Assembly: GCF_000711245.1 (NCBI RefSeq)
Contig: NZ_JOMH01000001.1
Coordinates: forward strand, 800,830-864,829
From: Polycyclovorans algicola TG408
GTDB lineage: Bacteria > Pseudomonadota > Gammaproteobacteria > Nevskiales > Nevskiaceae
Reading direction: 5' to 3'
Length of the DNA: 64,000 nucleotides
A program made the translations under genes and the position numbers. This document shows positions 43,127 to 52,039 of the stretch, one piece after another. Position 1 is the first letter of the stretch. Each line of letters begins with the position of its first letter. The notes beneath the pieces are model-generated. The model did no database searches and had not been told where the DNA came from. It saw nothing but the letters and a program-made list of their open reading frames with translations.

Positions 43127-43705
43127 ATGACGACGCGTCGCAGTTTCCTGATGGGTGGTGCCGGTGTGTGCGCCGCCGCCGCCCTGCCGTCTTGGGCCGG
43201 ATTGCTGGAACCGTCGTGCGGCGGTGCGCGCTCGATGCTGTTATTCGCTGATCGCGCCGACATGTTCTTACACGGTCTGGATGCCGAGACGATGGTCGAG
43301 CGGCGTTCGTTGAGCCTGGACATGGCGGCCGACAGCGCGCACGTAGAGGGTGCCGCATTGCAGGCCGCCGGCCATTCCGCGCTGGTGGCGCTCGGCACAC
43401 CCGCGGTGGTGTTTGCGCTGCGTACCCAGCTTGGCAGCCATTGGCGCGTGATCGTGCAGGGACTGCATGGCGCGGATGGACAGGGGGTGCATCGTCTTGA
43501 GGCGCCGGCTGTCCTGGCGTCTGCGCTGTCGGGCGTGCTCGCACAGGCTCGCTCCGAGGACGAATTCGCCACGGTCCTGATGAGTCTGGCGGGCAAGGGG
43601 AGGGGCGTGTCGCTGGCAGAGCGGAGCACTCTGCGGCTGCGTTCGCAGCCCTGGGACGGATTGGCGCGAGCCTCGTTGCTCGCTTGGCCGATGAGGGGTG
43701 CGTGA
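43127..43705 (+). CDS. Tat-exported hypothetical protein
   Basis: A 192-aa protein starting with a clear twin-arginine signal (TTRRSFLMGG, then AAAALPSWA). The mature part has no motif I recognise. It overlaps the flavoprotein start (TGATG), so it probably belongs functionally with the 4-cresol dehydrogenase-like enzyme and its cytochrome, both in the periplasm. ATG at 43124 is a tandem alternative start; the ribosome site GGAGG fits the second better. Confidence 0.65.
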   Translation: MTTRRSFLMGGAGVCAAAALPSWAGLLEPSCGGARSMLLFADRADMFLHGLDAETMVERRSLSLDMAADSAHVEGAALQAAGHSALVALGTPAVVFALRTQLGSHWRVIVQGLHGADGQGVHRLEAPAVLASALSGVLAQARSEDEFATVLMSLAGKGRGVSLAERSTLRLRSQPWDGLARASLLAWPMRGA

Positions 43706-45279
43706 TGGCTGGAATTCTGCCCCCAGGGGTCAGCGAGAAAACGTTCCGCGGATTTGTGGCTGCCGCCCAGAATGTCGTCGGCAACGATTATGTGTTCCTC
43801 GATCCCAAATGGGACCTGAGCGCATACCATGACCAGTATGCGACCACGCCCAAGGCGGCGCATCAGGCCTCGGCGGCCGTGGCGCCGGCCAACGTTGAAC
43901 AGGTGCAGGCCGTGTTGCGCGCGGCGAGACAGCATGGCGTGCCCGTGTGGACGATCTCCACCGGCAAGAATTTCGCGTACGGCGGGCCCGCGCCGCGCGT
44001 TGCCGGCACTGTGGTGCTGGATCTAAAGCGCATGAACCGCATCATCGAGGTTAACGAGAAGCACGCGTACGCCGTGGTGGAGCCTGGGGTCAGCTACTTC
44101 GATCTGTATCGACACCTGCAGAAGATCGGTTCCAAGCTGTGGATCGATCCGGCGGCGCCGGGGTGGGGCGGGGTGCTCGGAAACCTCGTGGATCACGGCG
44201 CCGGCTACACACCTTACGGCGATCACCTGCTCATGCAATGCGGCATGGAAGTCGTCCTCGCTGACGGCACGGTGACCCAGACCGCGATGGGTGCGCTGCC
44301 CGGTAGCCGCACCACGCACTTGTACAAATACGGAATGGGGCCCTGGGCCGACGGCCTGTTCACGCAGTCCAATTTTGGCGTGGTGACGCGCATCGGCATC
44401 TGGTTGATGCCTGAACCACCGGGCTACAAGCCCTACATGATCACCTACGAGCGCGAAGATGATCTGCACGAGATCACCGAGCGCGTGCGACCGTTGAAGC
44501 TCAACATGGTCATCCCCAATGCGGCCACCACGGTGGAGATGCTGTGGGAGACCGCGGTTCAGAAGCAGAAAAGAGACTACTACACCGGCAAAGGGCCTCT
44601 GCCGGACTCGGCCCGCAAAAAGATCCGCGAAGATCTGCGCATCGGTGTGTGGAACTTCTACGGCGCGGCCTACGGTCCGCCACCGATCATGGAGACCAAT
44701 CTCGAGGTCATCCGCGATGCGCTGGTCTCAATCCCCGGTGCGAAGATCTACTTCGATGAGGATCGTGTCGGTGACATTGCCTGGGAGTACCGCAAGCAGC
44801 TCATGCGCGGGGTTCCCAACATGACCGAATACAACCTGATGAACTGGATTCCCAACGGCGGGCACATGGATTTCTCGCCGATCTCGCCGGTGACCGGCGA
44901 AGACGCCATGCGCCAGTACCATCTGATCCGCGACCGCTGCAACAAGGCGGGATTCGATTACATCGGCGAGATGCTGGTGGGTTGGCGCGACATGCACCAC
45001 ATCTTCTGCCTGCTGTACGACCTTGGCGACGAGGACCAGAAGCGCCGCGCGCATGCGCTGTTCGAGGAATTGATTGCCGCCGCCGCCGCCGCGGGTTATG
45101 GCGAGTACCGCACGCATCTAGATTTCATGGACCGGATTGCCGGCACCTATAACTGGAATGGCGGCGCGCAGCAGAAGCTCCATCAAAAGCTGAAGGACCG
45201 GCTGGACCCGGCCGGTATTTTGTCGCCCGGAAAAATGGGCATCTGGCCCCAGGGTCACCATCCAGGGGCCGTGTCTTGA
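43705..45279 (+). CDS. pchF: 4-cresol dehydrogenase-like flavoprotein (PCMH/vanillyl-alcohol oxidase family)
   Basis: A 524-aa FAD enzyme. The PP-loop is in VPVWTISTGKNFAYGG, followed by VVEPGVSYFDLYRHL, GVLGNLVDHGAGYTPYGDH and the closing LDPAGILSPGKMGIW. P-cresol methylhydroxylase oxidises 4-alkylphenols to the alcohol and aldehyde and passes electrons to a c-type cytochrome. The cytochrome gene overlaps its stop by four bases and an aldehyde dehydrogenase follows, as in classical pch clusters. The precise alkylphenol (p-cresol, 4-ethylphenol, eugenol type) cannot be told. Confidence 0.9.
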   Translation: MAGILPPGVSEKTFRGFVAAAQNVVGNDYVFLDPKWDLSAYHDQYATTPKAAHQASAAVAPANVEQVQAVLRAARQHGVPVWTISTGKNFAYGGPAPRVAGTVVLDLKRMNRIIEVNEKHAYAVVEPGVSYFDLYRHLQKIGSKLWIDPAAPGWGGVLGNLVDHGAGYTPYGDHLLMQCGMEVVLADGTVTQTAMGALPGSRTTHLYKYGMGPWADGLFTQSNFGVVTRIGIWLMPEPPGYKPYMITYEREDDLHEITERVRPLKLNMVIPNAATTVEMLWETAVQKQKRDYYTGKGPLPDSARKKIREDLRIGVWNFYGAAYGPPPIMETNLEVIRDALVSIPGAKIYFDEDRVGDIAWEYRKQLMRGVPNMTEYNLMNWIPNGGHMDFSPISPVTGEDAMRQYHLIRDRCNKAGFDYIGEMLVGWRDMHHIFCLLYDLGDEDQKRRAHALFEELIAAAAAAGYGEYRTHLDFMDRIAGTYNWNGGAQQKLHQKLKDRLDPAGILSPGKMGIWPQGHHPGAVS

Positions 45280-45623
45280 CCCGCGCGATGCTGGCAGCGG
45301 TGGCGGCGTGCACGCTGGGCGCCTCGCCGATGACCCTGATCGCCGCGCCAGATGGTGGTGCCTTGTACGTCCAGCACTGTAGCGCCTGCCATGACCGTGG
45401 CCCGGAGCATCCGGGGACCGCGCGGCTCGCCGACCGCTGGCCGCAGCAGGCGTCGTTGCTGGATCGCGAGGCGCTGCCGGTGCCTTTCGTGCGCGTAATT
45501 GTCCGGCATGGACTCAACATGATGCCGCCGTTCCGACCGGGTGAACTCAGCGACGCGGAGTTGCAGGCACTGGGTGAATATCTGGACGCCGGTCCTCATC
45601 CGCAGACAGGAGAAACGAAGTGA
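45276..45623 (+). CDS. Cytochrome c electron acceptor of the flavoprotein (PchC-like)
   Basis: A 115-aa protein with a signal peptide, one haem-binding motif CSACH and a likely axial methionine in MMPPF. It would receive electrons from the flavoprotein in the periplasm. The start is TTG at 45276, overlapping the preceding stop; ATG at 45288 gives a shorter signal peptide and is a fair alternative. Confidence 0.85.
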   Translation: MTRAMLAAVAACTLGASPMTLIAAPDGGALYVQHCSACHDRGPEHPGTARLADRWPQQASLLDREALPVPFVRVIVRHGLNMMPPFRPGELSDAELQALGEYLDAGPHPQTGETK

Positions 45624-47065
45624 CCATCCGAACCCAGTTGTGGATCGGCGGGCAATGGCGAGACGCTGCGGATGCGCGGACCTTCGTCGACCGCCGTCCG
45701 GAGGACGACGGGGAATATGCCGTCGCCGCGCGGGCGGGTGATGCCGATGTCGATGCGGCCGTGGCCGCAGCCCACGCCGCGTACCAGGGCTATCGCTACA
45801 CCCTGGCCCGTGAGCGCGAAGCCTGGATGCTGCGTGCCGCACAATTGCTGGAGGAGCGGGCGGATGCATTCGCCGAGGTGCTGATCGACGAGATCGGCTC
45901 GCCGGTGATGAAAGCGCGTTTCGAGATCCAGTACGCCATCGGTCACCTGCGCACCGCGGCTGGCCTGCCGCGGCGTGCCTGCGGCCAGACCTTGCCGTCC
46001 GACTCGCCAGGCCGGTTCGGCATGAGCGTGCGCGAGCCGCTCGGCGTGTTCGCCTGCATCACGCCGTTCAACGTGCCGTTGATCAAGGCGATGAAGCAGT
46101 GCACCGGGCCGCTGGCCACGGGTAACACGGTGGTCATGCTGGCCTCCGAGGAAGCGCCGGTGCTGGGTGCGAAGGTCGCCGAGCTGTTCCACGATGCGGG
46201 CTTTCCGCCGGGCACCTTCAACCTGCTGACCGGCATCGGTCACGAGATCGGCGATCGTCTGGTGGAAGCACCGCAGGTGCGGGCGCTCAACTTCACCGGC
46301 TCCACCCGCGTCGGCAGACACCTGTCCGAGCTCTGTGGCCGGCATCTGAAGCGTGCGCTGCTGGAACTGGGCGGCAAGAACCCGATGCTGATCCTAGAGG
46401 ACGCCGATCTGGATGTTGCGGTGCCGGGTGCGGTCATGGGTATGTTCTTGTACCAGGGACAGGCCTGCATGGCGGCCAGCCGCATCCTCGTCGCGCGTCC
46501 CCTGTACGAAACTTTTCTCGAACGTTTTGCCGCTGCCGCAAACTCTCTAAGCCTGGGCTCGCTGCGCGAACCATCCACGGTTATCGGTCCGATCATCTCC
46601 GAGCGTCAGCGCCAGCGCATACGCGATCACATCGCCGACGCACAGGCCAAGGGCGCGCGCCTGCTCACCGGAGGTGAGTGGGTCGGCAATCGCTGCCGGC
46701 CTACCATCCTCACCGGCGTGCGCGAGGGCATGACCTGCTATCGCGAGGAGACCTTCGGCCCGGTGACGGCGGTCTATCCGGTGGATGACCTCGATCATGC
46801 GCTGGCACTGGCCAACGACAGCGCTTACGGCCTTTCGGCGGCGGTGTACACGCGCAGCCTCGAATCGGCGCTGAAAGCTTCGCAACAGCTGCATGCCGGC
46901 ATGGTCCACGTCAACGCGCCCACGCTCTACGACGAACCGCACGTACCGTTCGGCGGGGTCGGCGATTCCGGCATGGGCCGCGAGGGCGCGGTGACGGATA
47001 TCGATCACTGCACCGAGTGGAAGTGGGTCACCATCCAGATGCCCGGAGCCGCGCATGCCCACTGA
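45620..47065 (+). CDS. Aromatic aldehyde dehydrogenase (4-hydroxybenzaldehyde type)
   Basis: A 481-aa ALDH starting at GTG that overlaps the cytochrome stop. TPFNVPL, FTGSTRVG, the base Glu in LELGGKNP, the catalytic Cys in QGQACMAASR and FGGVGDSGMGREG are present. Similarity is closest to vanillin/benzaldehyde dehydrogenases. In context it turns the flavoprotein product, 4-hydroxybenzaldehyde, to 4-hydroxybenzoate. Its end overlaps the decarboxylase gene by 11 bp. Confidence 0.88.
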   Translation: MTIRTQLWIGGQWRDAADARTFVDRRPEDDGEYAVAARAGDADVDAAVAAAHAAYQGYRYTLAREREAWMLRAAQLLEERADAFAEVLIDEIGSPVMKARFEIQYAIGHLRTAAGLPRRACGQTLPSDSPGRFGMSVREPLGVFACITPFNVPLIKAMKQCTGPLATGNTVVMLASEEAPVLGAKVAELFHDAGFPPGTFNLLTGIGHEIGDRLVEAPQVRALNFTGSTRVGRHLSELCGRHLKRALLELGGKNPMLILEDADLDVAVPGAVMGMFLYQGQACMAASRILVARPLYETFLERFAAAANSLSLGSLREPSTVIGPIISERQRQRIRDHIADAQAKGARLLTGGEWVGNRCRPTILTGVREGMTCYREETFGPVTAVYPVDDLDHALALANDSAYGLSAAVYTRSLESALKASQQLHAGMVHVNAPTLYDEPHVPFGGVGDSGMGREGAVTDIDHCTEWKWVTIQMPGAAHAH

Positions 47066-48545
47066 AAACGTCGTCCAACTCTCCGATGCGGCAAAGGTGA
47101 TCGCAGCCCGTCTCGGCAATCTCCGCGATTTTCTCGACCTGCTCGCCGAGCATGGCCAGATGGTGCACTGGACCGACCCGGTGCTGCCCGAATCCGACAT
47201 CCGCAACGTGTCCGTTGCGGCTGGCAACGATGTCGCGGGCGGACCCGCCGTGCTATTCGACAAGGTGCATGGCTATCCGGGTCATCGTGTCGCGACCAAC
47301 GTGCTCGGCAGCTTTGCGAATCTCGCGGTGTTGCTCGGGTTCCCCAAGACGGCCACCGTGCGCGAGATGTTTTTCGAGATGGTACATCGCTGGGGCTCGG
47401 ACAAGCCCCTGCTTGACCGCGTGCCGCGCGAGCAGGCGCCGGTGTTCGAGAACCACGTCGATCGCGACATCAACCTGTACAAGCTGCTGCCGCTGCACCG
47501 CATCAACGAATTCGACGGCGGCTTCTACATCGCCAAGGCCTGCATCGTGACGCGCGATCCGCTGGAGCCGGAAAATTTCGGCAAACAGAACGTCGGTATC
47601 TACCGCATCCAGGTCATGGGGCCGGACACCGTCACCATCCTGTCGATACCCGCGCACGATGGTGGTCGCCAGATGATGGCGGCGGAAGCGCACGACAAGC
47701 CGCTGCGCGCCGCGATCATGATCGGCAATCACCCGGCGATGACCTTGTTCGGTGGTACGCCGGTGGGTTACGACGAATCCGAATTCGCCTACGCCTCGCA
47801 GATCCTCGGCTCGCGCCTGCGTCTGACCCATGCTCACAACGGCGCTGACATCCTCGCCGACAGCGAGATGGTGATCGAGGCCGACATGGTGCTCAACGGG
47901 CGCGAGACCGAGGGACCCTTCGGCGAGTTTCCCGGCAGCTACAGCGGCGTGCGCAAGGTCCCCTTGTTCAAGGTCACGTCGGTGAGCCACCGCCACAATC
48001 CGATCTTCGAGAACATCTACATCGGGCGGGGCTGGACCGAGCACGACACCCTGATCGGCCTGCCTACCTCGCTGCCGATCTACGCCGCGCTGAAGAAGGA
48101 TTTTCCGGAAGTGCAGGCCGTCAACGCGATGTACCAGCATGGGCTGACCGCCATCATCTCCGTGCGCAATCGCATGTCCGGTTTCGCCAAGTCCGTGGCG
48201 ATGCGTGCGCTGGGCACGCCTCACGGCGTGATGTATCTGAAGAACATCATTCTGGTGGACGACTTCGTCGACCCCTTCGATCTCAACGAGGTGATGTGGG
48301 CGCTGTCCACCCGCACGCGCGCCAACGACATCATCGTGCTGCCCAACATGCCGATGGTGCCGATCGATCCGGCGGCGGAAGTGCCGGGCAAGGGACATCG
48401 GCTGATCATCGACGCGACCAGCTTCATGGCGCCCGACAACCTCGGCGCCGATCCGCACCTCGTGACCCGCCCGGGCGGTCCGGAGATCGAAGAGATGATG
48501 CGGCGTCTGCGTACCATGCAGGACCAGGGAGGCCAACGTGACTGA
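47055..48545 (+). CDS. UbiD-family hydroxyarylic acid decarboxylase, C subunit
   Basis: A 496-aa prenyl-FMN-dependent decarboxylase. GGPAVLFDKV, NVGIYRIQVMG, EGPFGEFPGSYSG and HDTLIGLPTSLPI are typical of BsdC/ShdC/VdcC (4-hydroxybenzoate and vanillate decarboxylases). It interconverts a hydroxyarylic acid and the phenol plus CO2. The accompanying D subunit and UbiX homologue complete the B-C-D set. It may run in either direction; supply of 4-hydroxybenzoate from upstream favours phenol formation. Confidence 0.9.
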   Translation: MPTENVVQLSDAAKVIAARLGNLRDFLDLLAEHGQMVHWTDPVLPESDIRNVSVAAGNDVAGGPAVLFDKVHGYPGHRVATNVLGSFANLAVLLGFPKTATVREMFFEMVHRWGSDKPLLDRVPREQAPVFENHVDRDINLYKLLPLHRINEFDGGFYIAKACIVTRDPLEPENFGKQNVGIYRIQVMGPDTVTILSIPAHDGGRQMMAAEAHDKPLRAAIMIGNHPAMTLFGGTPVGYDESEFAYASQILGSRLRLTHAHNGADILADSEMVIEADMVLNGRETEGPFGEFPGSYSGVRKVPLFKVTSVSHRHNPIFENIYIGRGWTEHDTLIGLPTSLPIYAALKKDFPEVQAVNAMYQHGLTAIISVRNRMSGFAKSVAMRALGTPHGVMYLKNIILVDDFVDPFDLNEVMWALSTRTRANDIIVLPNMPMVPIDPAAEVPGKGHRLIIDATSFMAPDNLGADPHLVTRPGGPEIEEMMRRLRTMQDQGGQRD

Positions 48546-48780
48546 CATCTGTCCCCGATGTGAAGAGCGGCGCATCACTCAGGTGCATGAGGGCCACGAG
48601 CAGGGCAAGCGGGTCTGGGGCGTGTGGCACTGTGGTCACTGCGCCTTCACTTGGCGCGATAGCGAGCCTGCCTCCACCATCGACCCGCGCAAGCGTCCCG
48701 CTTGGTCGCAATTGAAGGGCGTCGATCTGGATCGACTGCGCCAGTTGTTCGAACCGCAACGCCGAGGTGGGGCACCGTGA
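48538..48780 (+). CDS. Hydroxyarylic acid decarboxylase small D subunit
   Basis: An 80-aa protein with two Cys pairs, CPRCEERR and CGHC, and FTWRDSEP, the signature of BsdD/VdcD/ShdD. It overlaps the C subunit stop by eight bases. The role of the D subunit is not fully known but it is needed for activity in several decarboxylases. Confidence 0.88.
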   Translation: MTDICPRCEERRITQVHEGHEQGKRVWGVWHCGHCAFTWRDSEPASTIDPRKRPAWSQLKGVDLDRLRQLFEPQRRGGAP

Positions 48781-50147
48781 GCAAGGCTATCGAGAATTTA
48801 GCGCAGAGACTCGGTGCAGCGAAGCTCGCACTGGAGGCGATCAGCGACAAGAGCATCCTGCATCAGGCGGTCGGCCTGCCGGGCCCGCGTCCCGATCAGG
48901 TGGTGCGGCCGGCGAGCGTCGAAGAACTCGCGGTGATCCTGCCGGCGGCTAAGGCTGCGGGGGTAACGCTATGGACCGCCTGGAACGCGTCGGGCCACGC
49001 GCTCGTCGTGCCTGCAGCAAAGGGGGTTCCCGTGCTGCTGGAGCTGTCGCGCATGAACCGCATCCTGGCGGTGGACGCGCCCTCGGGTTTCGCGCTGGTG
49101 GAACCTGGCGTCAGCCACGCGCAGCTTGCGGCACATCTGGCCGAGAAGGGGCTGAAGTTCTGGCTCGACGCCGGCGCCGACGCCGACGCCTCCATCGCCG
49201 GGGGAATCTGGGAGCGCAGTTACGGCTACACCGCGTACGGCGACCGTCTGATGATGCAGTGCGGGATGGAGGTGATGCACGCCGACGGCTCGCTCCTGCG
49301 CACGGGCATGGGCGCGCTGCCCGGTGAAAATAGCTGGCAGTTGTTCAAATACGGTTTTGGGCCTTACGCCGATGGCAGCTTCACCCAGACCGCGCATACC
49401 GTGATGACCAAGGTCGGTTTCTGGATCTCGCCCGAACCGCCGGTCTACCGACCGTTCGCGTGGCGGATCGACAGCGACGAGGTGTTCGTCAAGGCGATGG
49501 AGGCGGTGCGCTCGCTGCGCATCAACATGGTCGTCCCCAATACGCTCGTCGCCGTCGACGGCGAGAGCGAGCGGGCACTCACCGGCGGCAGTGAAGCAAG
49601 CGCCTGGAACATCTACGGCGCGCTTTATGGTTTGCCGAAGAACGTCGATACCGTGTGGAAGATGATCGGCGGTCTCGCATCGCAGCTTGGCGGCGTGACG
49701 GTACAGGCGCTCGATGGAGCCGATGCCAAGGGCTCCGGGGCAGAACGCGCGGCGCTGATGTCCGGTCGTCCCTCGAAGGTATACAAGTCGTTTCTCGACA
49801 CCGCGAAGGACCGGATGCTGCGCCTGAGTTTTGCGCTGCCGATCGAGGGCGACATCGCGCTCGCGTTCGTGCGGCGCACGCACAAGGCGGCTGAGGGCAG
49901 CGGCTGCAGGATCGTGATCGAACAGGGCACGGCCTGGCGCTCGCTGCTGGCGGAAGTCTTCATCGGGTTCGACGAAGGTGGTGTCGAAGCGGCCATGCGT
50001 CTGGGCCATCGACTCATCGACGACTGGGCCAAGCAGGGCATCGGCGTGGTGCGGGCCAGTCCGGCCCTGCAACCCGCGGCAATCGATCGCTACAGCAACC
50101 CGGGCTTCGTGAAGCTGCGCTCGCATCTCGCCACCGCGCTCGCATGA
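48777..50147 (+). CDS. Second PCMH-family flavoprotein, shorter
   Basis: A 456-aa paralogue of the flavoprotein at 43705. It keeps VTLWTAWNASGHALV, LVEPGVSHAQLAAHL, IWERSYGYTAYGDRLMMQCGMEV and the middle region but ends in FVKLRSHLATALA without the LDPxGIxxPGK motif that closes functional PCMH enzymes. The start is GTG, overlapping the D-subunit stop. It lies within the decarboxylase set and so may act on a decarboxylated or decarboxylatable phenol, or have lost oxidation activity. Flavin attachment cannot be judged by eye. Confidence 0.8.
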   Translation: MSKAIENLAQRLGAAKLALEAISDKSILHQAVGLPGPRPDQVVRPASVEELAVILPAAKAAGVTLWTAWNASGHALVVPAAKGVPVLLELSRMNRILAVDAPSGFALVEPGVSHAQLAAHLAEKGLKFWLDAGADADASIAGGIWERSYGYTAYGDRLMMQCGMEVMHADGSLLRTGMGALPGENSWQLFKYGFGPYADGSFTQTAHTVMTKVGFWISPEPPVYRPFAWRIDSDEVFVKAMEAVRSLRINMVVPNTLVAVDGESERALTGGSEASAWNIYGALYGLPKNVDTVWKMIGGLASQLGGVTVQALDGADAKGSGAERAALMSGRPSKVYKSFLDTAKDRMLRLSFALPIEGDIALAFVRRTHKAAEGSGCRIVIEQGTAWRSLLAEVFIGFDEGGVEAAMRLGHRLIDDWAKQGIGVVRASPALQPAAIDRYSNPGFVKLRSHLATALA

Positions 50148-50779
50148 ACCGAAGCTCGAGCGCAGAGGGCGAAACCGAGGCACCGAAACGGCTGGTGGTC
50201 GCGGTGACCGGCGCCTCCGGCGCGCTGCTCGGGCTGCGCCTGCTTCAGCTCATGCACGGCGTGCCGGGGTGGGAGACACACGTGGTGCTCTCGCCAGCGG
50301 CTCTGCTCACGGCGCAGCAGGAACTGGGCGCGGGGCGCGAGGCTTTCCAGCAACTGGCGACCCGCGTGTACCCGCACAAGGATATCGGCTCATCCATCGC
50401 CAGCGGGTCGTTTCGCACCGAGGGCATGGTGGTGGTGCCCTGTTCGATGAACACCTTGTCGGCGATCGCGCACGGCAGCAGCGATAACCTCATCACGCGT
50501 GCCGCGGACGTCGCGCTCAAGGAGCGGCGACGGCTGGTGCTGGTGCCACGCGAGGCGCCGCTCAACCTGATCCAGTTGCGCAACATGGTCGCCGTGACCG
50601 AGGCCGGGGGCGTGGTCTTCCCGCCGGTGCCTGCGTTCTACCTTGGCTTGCAGAGCCTGGAGGAGGTCGCGACACAGATGGTAGGCCGCATTCTCGACCA
50701 GTTCGGCGTGCATCTGCCGGTGGTCAAGCGCTGGAACGGGACACGAGCGCCCGCCGATCCGACGACGCCACAGCGATGA
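50144..50779 (+). CDS. ubiX: UbiX-family flavin prenyltransferase
   Basis: A 211-aa enzyme. VAVTGASGALLGLRL, GSFRTEGMVVVPCSMNTLSAIAHG, DNLITRAADVALKERRRLVLVPREAPL are the family motifs. It makes prenyl-FMN for the UbiD-type decarboxylase encoded two genes earlier. It overlaps the flavoprotein stop by four bases and the transporter start by four bases. Confidence 0.93.
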   Translation: MNRSSSAEGETEAPKRLVVAVTGASGALLGLRLLQLMHGVPGWETHVVLSPAALLTAQQELGAGREAFQQLATRVYPHKDIGSSIASGSFRTEGMVVVPCSMNTLSAIAHGSSDNLITRAADVALKERRRLVLVPREAPLNLIQLRNMVAVTEAGGVVFPPVPAFYLGLQSLEEVATQMVGRILDQFGVHLPVVKRWNGTRAPADPTTPQR

Positions 50780-52026
50780 GTGGCCGCCCCCTCGATGGGG
50801 TGGCGCTGGCGGCCGATCCGGTGCCTGCTGCCGACGCCGACGCGATTCCCTGGCGCACCGTTTCGCTGCTCTCGCTGGGCGCCTTCGCGTCCAGCGGCAT
50901 GACTCGCGTGCTCGATCCCATGCTGCCGCGCCTGCAGCAGGACTTCGGCGTGTCCCTGGGCCAGGCAGCCTGGAGCGTCACGGCATTCGCGACCGCGTAC
51001 GGCCTGATGCAACTGTTTTATGGGCCGCTGGCCGACCAGCGCGGCAAGCTGCGCGTGATGAGCGTGGCCGCAGCACTCGCCGCCGCCGCAGCGCTGGCCT
51101 GCGTGCTGGCCAAGGGCTCGCTGGTGGCGTTCGTCGTCGCGCGCGTTGCCGCCGGTGCGTTCTGCGCGGCTTCGATTCCGCTGGCCATGGCCTGGATCGG
51201 AGACGCCATTCCCTACGAACGGCGCCAACCGGTGCTCGCGCGTTTCATGATCGGCCAGATGGTCGGTATGGCCTCGGGCCAAATGCTCGGGGGGCTCGCC
51301 GCGGAGCAGGCGTTCTGGGCCTGGCCATTCCTGTTCTATGCCGCAGTATTTGTGCTGGTCGCCGCGCTGCTTGCGAAGCAGCGTGAACCCGCGAGTCATC
51401 GAGCGGTAGCGCTGCCCGGCCATCCCGGACAGGCCCTGGTCGAGGTGCTGCGCCTGCCCTGGGCGCGGGTGATCCTGTTTACGGCGTTCGCCGAAGCGCT
51501 GTGCTATCTCGGTGCTTTCACCTACCTCGTGACGCATCTGCACCGCGAGGGCGGCGCGAGCCTGGCAGCGGCCGGCTTGACCATGACGGCGTTCTCGCTG
51601 GGCGGCGTGGCCTTTGCATTTCTCGCGCGCGGCTGGCTGATGCGCCTGGGTGAGTCCCGTCTCGCAGTCTGCGGCACCTTGCTCGCATCGGCTGCGATGG
51701 CGGTGGTCGCACTGGACCCTAGGTTGTCGATGGCGGCACCTGCGAATTTCATTTCGGGCGTCGGTTTCTACATGTTGCACAACACCCTTCAGACGAATGC
51801 AACGCAGATGATGCCCGCGCGGCGCGGTGCGGCCGTCGCACTGTTTGCGACCTGCTTCTTTCTCGGACAGTCTGCGGGCGTCGCCGCGCTCGGCATCGTT
51901 GCCGACCATTTTGGTACCCGATCAGTGCTGCTGTTTGGCGCGTTCATGCTTCTGCCGATCGGTTTGTGGCTCGGCTACCACCTGAACCTGCGACACGGCA
52001 GCGCTGTTACGCAGTCGGTGCCGTAG
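50776..52026 (+). CDS. MFS transporter
   Basis: A 416-aa membrane protein with about 12 segments. LMQLFYGPLADQRGKLRVM is the conserved loop between segments 2 and 3; VARVAAGAFCAASIPLAMAWIGD follows. It ends the plus-strand p-cresol/hydroxybenzoate operon and probably moves a phenolic substrate or product. Direction and substrate unknown. The gene ends 13 bp from the convergent SDR gene. Confidence 0.85.
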   Translation: MSGRPLDGVALAADPVPAADADAIPWRTVSLLSLGAFASSGMTRVLDPMLPRLQQDFGVSLGQAAWSVTAFATAYGLMQLFYGPLADQRGKLRVMSVAAALAAAAALACVLAKGSLVAFVVARVAAGAFCAASIPLAMAWIGDAIPYERRQPVLARFMIGQMVGMASGQMLGGLAAEQAFWAWPFLFYAAVFVLVAALLAKQREPASHRAVALPGHPGQALVEVLRLPWARVILFTAFAEALCYLGAFTYLVTHLHREGGASLAAAGLTMTAFSLGGVAFAFLARGWLMRLGESRLAVCGTLLASAAMAVVALDPRLSMAAPANFISGVGFYMLHNTLQTNATQMMPARRGAAVALFATCFFLGQSAGVAALGIVADHFGTRSVLLFGAFMLLPIGLWLGYHLNLRHGSAVTQSVP

Positions 52027-52039
52027 TCCGGACGCGGAG

